Origin: an uncultured Bacteroidota bacterium
GTDB taxonomy: Bacteria; Bacteroidota; Bacteroidia; Chitinophagales; Saprospiraceae
Reading direction: 5' to 3'
Length of the DNA stretch: 14,709 nt
NCBI GenBank assembly: GCA_937876435.1
Contig: CALEIL010000400.1
Location: 1-14,709 of the forward strand
The position numbers and the translations under genes were made by a program. Under the pieces are notes generated by a model. That model searched no databases and was not told the origin of the DNA. It worked only from the letters and a program-made list of their open reading frames with translations. Positions 9,101 to 14,709 of this stretch are shown here, piece after piece (the first letter of the stretch is position 1; each line of letters starts with the position of its first letter).

Positions 9101-9481
9101 CTCGGAATTCGCGCACCTCTCAGTGGTGATGCAGCGTATGGTGGAGTGGAACTTCAGATACTGGACAATACGGCCAGCATATATGCTAATCTGCAGCCGT
9201 ACCAGTACCACGGTTCTCTGTACGGGGTAGCCCCTGCCAAACGGGGACATCTCAAGCCCGTCGGTGAATGGAATTCCCAGGAAGTGATCATCAAAGGAAA
9301 CCGTTACCAGGTCATCCTCAACGGGGTCAAAATCCTGGATGTAGATACTAAAAATGCCATCAAAAACGGTGCTATGGATGGAAAGGAGCATCCCGGATTG
9401 AAAAACACCAAAGGACACATTGGTTTCCTGGGCCACGGCTCAGAACTGAAGTTCAGAAATCTGCGAATCAAGGAACTGTAG
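6122..9481 (+). CDS. Secreted HEAT-repeat protein with two C-terminal 3-keto-disaccharide hydrolase (DUF1080) domains, 1119 aa
   Basis: A large exported protein. Residues 1-21 form a Sec signal peptide, with likely cleavage at GMA|Q. From about residue 30 to 700 the chain is helical, with HEAT/ARM-like repeats that are clearest near 250-480 (for example VSAQAVIGLAEIRGTEAQSEV and VQKQAIAALPKLG); this suggests a solenoid scaffold. Two DUF1080 domains follow. The first (717-914) opens GFVSMFDGETLNGWHG and contains DSGIYLRG, VSVWLNGDLVVDD and FRNLYIQEI. The second (929-1119) opens GFVPLFNGFNLDGWTG and contains NNGLGIRAP, ELQILDN, YGVAP, GEWNSQEVIIKGN and FRNLRIKEL. DUF1080 proteins have a lectin-like jelly-roll fold, and characterised members cleave 3-keto-glycosides. 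The adjacent Tat-exported oxidoreductase could supply that substrate. Whether both domains are catalytic or one only binds glycan is not visible. Confidence 0.88.
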   Translation: MKITYILVLILSLFFSHTGMAQDSRTFETKVADALNILPANNHQTLTNTIQSLVNLGPGVVDELVRLYEVSEADQRVKMDYAFSGMGKFLSSASESVQTQFAQSFVTHIQENKNSELADVLLEELALFLPDAQVSILQPLLQERVLQMRVLDILEMRPGQESGNIVWSAMNKADNRSRFKIFKILSDPRFGKQDQVLNPGMADSRGELGQLIMDGMAASGDLQYLDFFEEQVINDPDPITIDAIIKYGNALASTDHKTEAVAYFKKILKEENETLKALAIHEFGRMAPDQVGEELKAALTSGVEEVAVAAVHVLPYLAPSQYGALTASIQQAPAVAQADAIRILTRKGWAGSDALVQTGMKSSDSLVSAQAVIGLAEIRGTEAQSEVIAFLKSATAASVIEAAITALQMSTDKNNIGQVVSLLSGSGDKVKAALIPLIADRGNERFFDQILGLASSADGMVQKQAIAALPKLGKSQNINPVLDLLKSVSDDQVPQVQSSLVTMMDASESRGWEPNLLASLEGGQKGRFIPLIGHLSGDKPRELAQTILEGDDDSTSNQLLTTAGERADESMIDIVLPLMSKESTASNAFKTALGIIDRAEWSDIRKVLYLQKVYDQSRYPHNKAEVVENIGKYRNMFSLLTVSDYLVKNSGSIQNAAAMAIMNIVMPGPQNNDGMTDSLALNFLSQAREVVKGPDSEYFKENISTYIESVPSDAPTGFVSMFDGETLNGWHGFVANPIQLKRMSEAEKAEKLAASNQRMLNHWWVEDGMIHFKGDGQNLVSDRDYKNFVMLVDWRIGDKGDSGIYLRGTPQVQIWDISRVDVGAQVGSGGLYNNQNHPKDPTKVADMAIGDWNHMKIVMVNEKVSVWLNGDLVVDDVVMENYWDRSIPIFPEGPIELQAHGTDIAFRNLYIQEIPSAEDLLTAEEKKEGFVPLFNGFNLDGWTGNKTQYQAKNGVILVDPSASGRSGNLYTEKEYDDFNFRFEFQLTPGANNGLGIRAPLSGDAAYGGVELQILDNTASIYANLQPYQYHGSLYGVAPAKRGHLKPVGEWNSQEVIIKGNRYQVILNGVKILDVDTKNAIKNGAMDGKEHPGLKNTKGHIGFLGHGSELKFRNLRIKEL

Positions 9482-9562
9482 TTTCAAATTATGAATTGTG
9501 AATTTTTAATGTTTAATTGGGAACTCAGATTCGTATAATAGTGGGTTCGCTGAATGGACTGA

Positions 9563-9796
9563 CTACAGGGGTTTTTCTTGTTGAACCCCATTAGGGATTC
9601 ATTGTCGGTGGAGATGATACCACATAAGCCGTGGCCCGGAGGTCCACGATTCCCTCGTCAAAGATGGATTTACCCTCTTTGGTCTTCGCTTTGCTTCGAC
9701 TTCGTTCAGTCATACTTCGTTTACGAGGGGCTATTCATATTGAACGCCTCCAGCGTTCCCCATGCATACGCTGTCCCACCAGGGATGCCCCTATAG
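9563..9796. repeat. Structured intergenic repeat, about 234 bp, with imperfect terminal inverted repeats
   Basis: The left end ctacagggg (9563-9571) and right end cccctatag (9788-9796) are inverted copies matching at 8 of 9 positions. Inside are several hairpins. One is gaaccc/gggattc at 9583-9600, with one bulge. Another is cgtggccc/ggtccacg at 9630-9648, with a 3-nt loop and one mismatch. A third is ccctcgt(c)aaa/tttacgaggg, spanning 9652-9729. The last is a perfect gaacgc/gcgttc at 9742-9758. The first and last are homologous direct units, both starting ttgaac, about 160 bp apart. The loop of the 9652-9729 hairpin has CTTCG four times (9684, 9694, 9700, 9715). The pattern resembles hairpin-rich intergenic repeats I associate with Bacteroidota genomes. 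Membership in a family is an inference; no transposase is present. Confidence 0.55.
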
Positions 9797-10041
9797 CGAC
9801 CCTTTATTCAAAATTTCTTATATTCACTCAGTACTTCCCCTCAAAAATTTCGAAGAATATTTCTCAGATTATTTATTAAAAAAAATAAATATGTATCATG
9901 TTATATATGTATAAAATGCTGTATATTAGATTTGTAATAATATTTTTGGGTTAAATTCATCTGCCAGGCGGCATTACATATATTGATTTTAATGTTATAA
10001 AAAATTATAATAAGTTCTTAGATTATTGAAAATTTTTGAAC

Positions 10042-10049
10042 TAAATTTG
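10042..10049 (+). promoter_or_regulatory. Possible -7 promoter box upstream of nrdJ
   Basis: TAAATTTG is an exact match to the Bacteroidota TAnnTTTG -7 element. It would place the transcript start near 10055, giving a leader of about 120 nt before the nrdJ ATG. No TTTG is seen at the proper -33 distance. Other exact -7 matches occur nearby at 9927-9934 and 9941-9948 in the same AT-rich DNA, so this is only the nearest of several candidates. Confidence 0.28.
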
Positions 10050-10178
10050 GAGTCTGGTAGTTGAGAACTTACCCTTCCCTGGATAACAGGCATTGAGTAT
10101 GCTCACCCATGAAGAAGCGAGATATTTTTTCGCCAAAGCCTTTAAAATTATAATTCAGACAGACATAAATCCAATACC

Positions 10179-12740
10179 ATGAAATCAACCCGTACACTTC
10201 CCGATCAAAAAACCTTCAGCCACGAAGCCGTCCTTCGGGAATCGAAAAAATATTTTGGTGGAGATGAACTTTCAGCAACCACGTGGATCAATAAGTACGC
10301 CGTCAAAACCAACGACGGAAAATTCCTTGAAAAGTCCCCCGATGATATGCACCACCGGATGGCCCGGGAATTTGCACGGATAGAAAAGAATTATCCCGCG
10401 TTGGGAAAAGAATCTCAAAACCTTTCCTCCTACGGACAGCAAAGAACCCCACTTACGGAAGAAGATATCTATTCCTTATTCAAAGAATTTCAATACGTAA
10501 TTCCGCAAGGAAGTGTGATGGCAGCCCTGGGAAATCAGGAAATGATCGCTTCCTTATCCAATTGTGTTGTGGTGCCCGCTGTATTTGATTCCTATGGGGG
10601 GATCATGTACACCGATCAGCAACTCGTGCAGTTGTTCAAACGACGATGTGGTGTAGGGGTGGATCTGTCGGGATTACGTCCCAAAAACGCCGGGGTATCC
10701 AACGCTGCTGGTACCACCACGGGAGCTGTCTCATTTATGGAGCGATTTTCCAACACCACGCGGGAAGTGGCCCAAAACGGCCGTCGTGGGGCGTTGATGT
10801 TGACGATCGATATCGCGCATCCTGACGTGGAAGATTTCATTACCATCAAACAGAACCTTTCCAAAGTGACCGGGGCCAATATTTCGGTTCGGTTGTCAGA
10901 TGAGTTTATGCGCGCCGTAGACAAGGACACCTCGTTTACCCTTCGTTGGCCGATCAACAGCGATAATCCGGAGTATAAGAAAAAAATCAAAGCACGGGAA
11001 TTGTGGAATACGATCATCGAATGCGCTCACAATACCGCGGAACCCGGATTGATATTTTGGGACCGGCAACACGACTACAGCACGTCTTCGGTATATCCCG
11101 GTTTTGAGAACAGTTCGACCAACCCCTGTTCAGAAATCGCGATGCAGGGTGGGGACAGTTGTCGGCTAATCGCGGTTAATCTGTACAGTTTTGTCAAAAA
11201 TCCTTTTACGGACGGTGCATCCTTCGACTATGATCAATTTTATAAAGTGGTCTATGAGTCTCAGCACCTGATGGACAACCTCGTGGACCTCGAGCTCGAA
11301 GCCATCGATCGAATCCTCACTAAAGTAAATCAGGATCCGGAACCTCAATATATCAAGCAGGTGGAGATCGATACCTGGAAACTATTGTATGAAAACGGTC
11401 AAAAAGGACGCCGGACCGGGCTGGGTTTTACTGCTCTGGCAGATATGGTGGCGGCGCTTGGCCTCTCGTTGGATGGAGATCAGGCCAGTCAATTGATCGA
11501 TGAGGTGATGCGGACCAAACTGAGGGCAGAATTTGATTCTTCGATTGATATGGCCATCGAGCGGGGACCATTTGAAGATTTCAATCCGGCCATCGAGAAT
11601 ACTTCCGAATTTGTCCAAATGATGGAAAAAGAGTTTCCGGAATTGTATGACCGGATGATGAAATTTGGCCGTAGAAATATTTCGATCAGTACGGTGGCTC
11701 CTACGGGAACTCTGAGTATGCTGGCCCAGACTTCCTCCGGGATTGAACCCGTATTTCTGCTCTCCTACAAACGCCGGCGTAAGGTCAATGAAAGCGATAA
11801 AAATGCTCATATCACTTATGTAGACGATATGGGTGATTCCTGGGAAGAATTTGACGTTTTTCATCCGAAACTCGCTACGTGGATGGAGGTGACCGGACAT
11901 ACCGATATCTCAGAGAGTCCCTACCACGGTTCGACAGCTCCGGAAATTGACTGGCTCCGTCGAGTGGAAATGCAGGCGTTGGTTCAAAAATACGTGACCC
12001 ATTCCATTAGTTCCACCATCAATTTACCATCCGATGTATCGGTGGAGTCGGTCGGTGATATTTATCTGGCTTCCTGGAAAAAGGGACTGAAAGGAATTAC
12101 GGTGTATCGCGACGGGTCACGCAGTGGGGTATTGGTGGCCAATGATGCCAAACCGGAAAAGGATGAAAAAAATGAACAGGATACGTTGCAGGCGGTGTAC
12201 AATCCACCCAAAAGACCCAAGAAGATCGAAGCAGACGTTATCCGGTTTCAGAATGAGTACGAAAAATGGCTGGCAGTGGTAGGTTTTGTCAATGGCAAAC
12301 CCTATGAAGTATTCACCGGTAAGATGGAAGATTCATTCAACCTTCCAACCTTTGTCAACAAGGGGTGGGTCATCAAGAACAAGTCGGACAGGGGCAGCCG
12401 GTACGATTTCCAATACATCGACAAAGATGGTTACCGTACGACGATCGAAGGCTTATCTCGATCATTTGACAAGGAATACTGGAACTACGCCAAGTTGATT
12501 TCGGGCGTACTCCGGCACAATATGCCAATCAACGACGTGGTAGATCTTATCAATGGACTCAATCTCTACGATGAGAACATCAACACCTGGAAGAACGGAG
12601 TAGCCCGGGCGCTTAAAAAATACGTAGCGGACGGTGTGGAAGCGGCTGATAAGGTCTGTCCTTCCTGCGACGATCCCAATGGACTGGTGTACGAAGAGGG
12701 ATGTCTGGCCTGTAAGAGCTGTGGATACAGTAAATGTTGA
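10179..12740 (+). CDS. nrdJ: Adenosylcobalamin-dependent (class II) ribonucleotide reductase, 853 aa
   Basis: A cytoplasmic enzyme that reduces ribonucleotides to deoxyribonucleotides using a thiyl radical generated from coenzyme B12, independent of oxygen. The active-site motif NPCSEI gives Asn315, the thiyl Cys317 and Glu319. The redox pair is Cys129 (SNCVVVP) and Cys328 (GDSCRL). The 11-residue spacing from Cys317 to Cys328 and the N-x-C-x-E pattern match Thermotoga NrdJ. PTGTLSMLAQTSSGIEP is the conserved phosphate-binding loop region. After the barrel ends (GITVYRDGSRSGVL, about residue 650) comes a charged linker, then a TSCPD-type domain from about 678. The tail has CPSC (827, 830), CLACKSC (842, 845, 848) and terminal Cys853, suggesting a zinc ribbon plus a thiol shuttle. 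No N-terminal ATP-cone is obvious. SulP follows 26 nt downstream. Confidence 0.96.
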   Translation: MKSTRTLPDQKTFSHEAVLRESKKYFGGDELSATTWINKYAVKTNDGKFLEKSPDDMHHRMAREFARIEKNYPALGKESQNLSSYGQQRTPLTEEDIYSLFKEFQYVIPQGSVMAALGNQEMIASLSNCVVVPAVFDSYGGIMYTDQQLVQLFKRRCGVGVDLSGLRPKNAGVSNAAGTTTGAVSFMERFSNTTREVAQNGRRGALMLTIDIAHPDVEDFITIKQNLSKVTGANISVRLSDEFMRAVDKDTSFTLRWPINSDNPEYKKKIKARELWNTIIECAHNTAEPGLIFWDRQHDYSTSSVYPGFENSSTNPCSEIAMQGGDSCRLIAVNLYSFVKNPFTDGASFDYDQFYKVVYESQHLMDNLVDLELEAIDRILTKVNQDPEPQYIKQVEIDTWKLLYENGQKGRRTGLGFTALADMVAALGLSLDGDQASQLIDEVMRTKLRAEFDSSIDMAIERGPFEDFNPAIENTSEFVQMMEKEFPELYDRMMKFGRRNISISTVAPTGTLSMLAQTSSGIEPVFLLSYKRRRKVNESDKNAHITYVDDMGDSWEEFDVFHPKLATWMEVTGHTDISESPYHGSTAPEIDWLRRVEMQALVQKYVTHSISSTINLPSDVSVESVGDIYLASWKKGLKGITVYRDGSRSGVLVANDAKPEKDEKNEQDTLQAVYNPPKRPKKIEADVIRFQNEYEKWLAVVGFVNGKPYEVFTGKMEDSFNLPTFVNKGWVIKNKSDRGSRYDFQYIDKDGYRTTIEGLSRSFDKEYWNYAKLISGVLRHNMPINDVVDLINGLNLYDENINTWKNGVARALKKYVADGVEAADKVCPSCDDPNGLVYEEGCLACKSCGYSKC

Positions 12741-12766
12741 GTCTGGTACCAGATATCTTCCACTAA

Positions 12767-14461
12767 ATGAAAAATACTGAATTTGTTCCTAAGTTATTTA
12801 CCCTCGTCAAACAGGGTATTTCGAGGAAACAATTGACCAGGGATATATTAGCTGGCGTCATCGTAGGGATTGTAGCACTACCATTGGCCATCGCCTTTGC
12901 TATAGCATCCGGGGTATCCCCTGAAAAAGGATTGATCACTGCTGTGGTGGCAGGATTTTTGGTTTCGGCCCTGGGAGGAAGCCGGGTCCAGATCGGAGGG
13001 CCGACCGGTGCCTTTATAGTCATCGTGTACGGAATCGTACAAACGCATGGAATCGGTGGATTGACGATCGCCACCTTCATGGCTGGGTTCTTAATCATCG
13101 GTCTCGGGCTGGCTCGATTGGGCAACTACCTCAAATTTATCCCTTACCCTTTGATCGTTGGGTTCACCAGTGGAATTGCCATTATTATTTTTTCATCGCA
13201 GATGAAAGATTTCTTTGGTATGCAAATGGGCGAGGTCCCGGCCGATTTCATTGAAAAATGGCGGGCCTATATCCTGAATTTTGATAGACTCAACTGGATC
13301 GCTGTGATTATTTCAGTCATGACTATCGTACTAACTCTCCATTTCAGTAAGATCAGTAAAAAGATTCCAGGTTCGATCGTGGCCATTATATTGAGCACGG
13401 CAGTCGTTTATTTTCTGGGACTACCAGTAGAAACCATCGAAAGCAAGTACGGAGAAATCCCCAACCGGTTGAGCTTACCTTCCCTTCCCGTCATTGATTT
13501 TGCTACCATCCAGCAACTGATACAACCGGCTATCGCTATTGCCTTGCTGGGTAGTATCGAGTCCCTTTTATCGGCCGTGGTGTCGGATGGTATGATAGGA
13601 GGCCGGCACCGGTCCAATATGGAACTAATAGCTCAGGGGACGGCCAACATTTTTTCGAGCCTGTTTGGGGGAATCCCTGCTACGGGCGCTATTGCCAGGA
13701 CAGCTACTAATGTGAAAAACGGTGGAAGGACCCCGATTTCCGGTATTGTCCATGCCCTTGTACTGCTACTCATCATGCTGATCCTGGCACCGGTCGCAAA
13801 GTTGATTCCTCTGGCGTGCCTGGCGGGCATACTGGTCGTGGTGGCGTGGAATATGGGGGAGTGGCATCATTTCAGAGCCATTCTGCGTGGTAATAAAATG
13901 GACATCATCGTCCTGCTGACGACCTTCTTCCTCACTTTATTTTTTGACCTGGTGGTGGCTATCGAAGTGGGTATGATCCTGGCCAGCTTTTTGTTCTTGA
14001 AGCGCATGGGCGAAACCACCTCGGTCCAGAATGCGGTCAGTTCTTTGATGAACGGATACCAAAATGGGGAAGTGCTTTTTGAAGAAGAATTGCCAGAGAT
14101 TCCCAAAGGGGTCGTCATATACGAAATCAATGGTCCGATGTTTTTCGGAGCTTCCCAAAAATTCCAGGAGGTGATGATCAATATCAAGCAAATCCCGGAT
14201 ATTCTCATTTTGAGGGTTCGGCACGTACCTTTTATCGACGCAACTGGAGTGAATGGGCTCAAAAGAGTGTATCAGAATCTTCAATCTCGGGGGGCTAAAA
14301 TCATCATTTCGGGAGCCAATTCCGAGGTAAAAGAGGAATTATTGAAATCAGGGGTGTATGACGATCTTGGGGAAGACAACATCTGTGAATCTATCCAGGT
14401 AGCCTTCCAGCGGGCGACTTTCCTGATGAATGAGCCCCCCCGGAGGATTGATAAGTCCTGA
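12767..14461 (+). CDS. SulP/SLC26-family anion transporter with C-terminal STAS domain, 564 aa
   Basis: An inner-membrane secondary transporter for inorganic or organic anions. Residues about 20-405 form the transmembrane core. It includes VQIGGPTGAFIVIV, matching the conserved SulP segment after helix 2, and the helix 8 to 10 region SIESLLSAVVSDG through FGGIPATGAIARTATN, typical of bacterial SulP proteins. Residues about 430-545 form a cytoplasmic STAS domain, with the core strand-turn HVPFIDATGVNGL (Asp491, Thr493) equivalent to the phosphorylatable loop of anti-sigma-antagonist proteins. The length is normal for the family. Characterised relatives move sulfate, bicarbonate or C4-dicarboxylates; the sequence does not decide between them. 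It starts 26 nt after nrdJ and is probably read from the same transcript, although no functional link is evident. Confidence 0.94.
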   Translation: MKNTEFVPKLFTLVKQGISRKQLTRDILAGVIVGIVALPLAIAFAIASGVSPEKGLITAVVAGFLVSALGGSRVQIGGPTGAFIVIVYGIVQTHGIGGLTIATFMAGFLIIGLGLARLGNYLKFIPYPLIVGFTSGIAIIIFSSQMKDFFGMQMGEVPADFIEKWRAYILNFDRLNWIAVIISVMTIVLTLHFSKISKKIPGSIVAIILSTAVVYFLGLPVETIESKYGEIPNRLSLPSLPVIDFATIQQLIQPAIAIALLGSIESLLSAVVSDGMIGGRHRSNMELIAQGTANIFSSLFGGIPATGAIARTATNVKNGGRTPISGIVHALVLLLIMLILAPVAKLIPLACLAGILVVVAWNMGEWHHFRAILRGNKMDIIVLLTTFFLTLFFDLVVAIEVGMILASFLFLKRMGETTSVQNAVSSLMNGYQNGEVLFEEELPEIPKGVVIYEINGPMFFGASQKFQEVMINIKQIPDILILRVRHVPFIDATGVNGLKRVYQNLQSRGAKIIISGANSEVKEELLKSGVYDDLGEDNICESIQVAFQRATFLMNEPPRRIDKS

Positions 14462-14676
14462 CATTTTGTATACTACTACTTTTGGCTGAATTGATGTCGG
14501 ATTTTTGAAAAATGCCTTCGATCAGACAAAAAAATAATCTCGCCAAAAGCATCGATTACTTATAAACCAGAACACTCCGGCGGCACTCCTGGTATTGGGA
14601 ATTTGCATTTTTCATCTATCTCAAGTTCCTATAAATGACCTTGTAGATGCTACATGTGAAAAATAAAATTGTCTCT

Positions 14677-14704
14677 GTTACTTTTTTTGCTGAAAAAAAG
14701 TAAC
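14677..14704. repeat. Perfect 12-bp hairpin at the window edge
   Basis: gttacttttttt (14677-14688), loop gctg, then the exact reverse complement aaaaaaagtaac (14693-14704), followed by caaaa. It lies 215 nt after the SulP stop. The T-run and A-run inside the arms make it look like a bidirectional terminator, but the gttac/gtaac ends and trailing caaaa resemble a short intergenic repeat I associate with Bacteroidota. The right side may be cut by the window end. Confidence 0.6.
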
Positions 14705-14709
14705 CAAAA

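Larger units (their letters stand above)
9482..10178. other. 697-bp gene-free region: structured repeat then AT-rich leader of nrdJ
   Basis: No convincing protein gene is present; two short open frames here (72 and 82 codons) overlap each other and follow the repeat structure. The first 80 bases are AT-rich and include the tandem-like atgaattgtgaatt. A GC-richer structured element follows at 9563-9796. From about 9800 to 10178 the DNA is strongly AT-rich, with an all-AT hairpin (tatttatt, six A, aataaata at 9870-9891) and several chance-prone TAnnTTTG matches. The last part is presumably the promoter and leader of the ribonucleotide reductase gene. No obvious GC-rich hairpin plus T-run terminator follows the HEAT/DUF1080 gene. 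Confidence 0.6.

Noticed and set aside
8462..9436. A 324-codon minus-strand open frame opposite the DUF1080 domains
   Set aside because: Long only because of the codon composition of the sense gene; no recognisable features.
9578..9879. Two overlapping short open frames (72 and 82 codons) in the intergenic region
   Set aside because: They run through the hairpin repeat, overlap each other in different frames, and have no start context or domain pattern.
9950..10178. A cobalamin riboswitch before nrdJ
   Set aside because: Class II reductases are sometimes B12-controlled, and ctgccaggcggc near 9961 drew attention, but there is no proper B12-box or conserved junction sequence, and the DNA after it is AT-rich.
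14479..14549. An 8-bp inverted repeat cttttggc/gccaaaag after the SulP gene as a terminator
   Set aside because: The arms are 55 nt apart, the stem is short and no T-run follows; it is plausible by chance.

Overview
The window looks like a piece of a Bacteroidota chromosome of moderate GC (near 45-50% by eye). The evidence is that genes mostly lack Shine-Dalgarno sequences, TAnnTTTG-like -7 promoter boxes occur, an adenosylcobalamin-dependent ribonucleotide reductase with a TSCPD/zinc-ribbon tail is present, a Gfo/Idh oxidoreductase sits next to a DUF1080 protein, and there are hairpin-type intergenic repeats of a kind I associate with this phylum. A Saprospiria-like member is possible, but that is only a guess.

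Layout. (1) 1-2492, plus strand: an aldo/keto reductase, then a Bcr/CflA-type MFS drug exporter that apparently starts at TTG. (2) 2609-3952, minus strand: a MATE exporter, tail to tail with the MFS gene. (3) 4148-9481, plus strand: a short secreted orphan resembling the N-terminal GH20b domain of beta-hexosaminidases, a Tat-exported Gfo/Idh/MocA oxidoreductase, and a 1119-residue secreted protein with a long HEAT-like helical repeat region and two C-terminal 3-keto-disaccharide hydrolase (DUF1080) domains. (4) 9482-10178: a 697-bp gene-free stretch holding a roughly 234-bp structured repeat with imperfect terminal inverted repeats, followed by AT-rich promoter-like DNA. (5) 10179-14461, plus strand: class II ribonucleotide reductase NrdJ and, 26 nt downstream, a SulP/SLC26 anion transporter with a STAS domain. 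(6) 14462-14709: non-coding, ending in a perfect 12-bp hairpin at the window edge.

How the genes may work together. Region 3 is the most coherent. The oxidoreductase could oxidise C3 of a glycoside outside the cytoplasm, and the DUF1080 protein could cleave the resulting 3-keto-glycoside. The paired exporters and the aldo/keto reductase fit a loose detoxification theme. NrdJ and SulP have no obvious functional link. I see no CRISPR array, rRNA, tRNA, transposase or phage gene. I did not find a clearly new multi-gene system. The best leads are the HEAT plus double-DUF1080 protein with its Tat partner, the orphan GH20b-like protein beside it, and the structured intergenic repeat.
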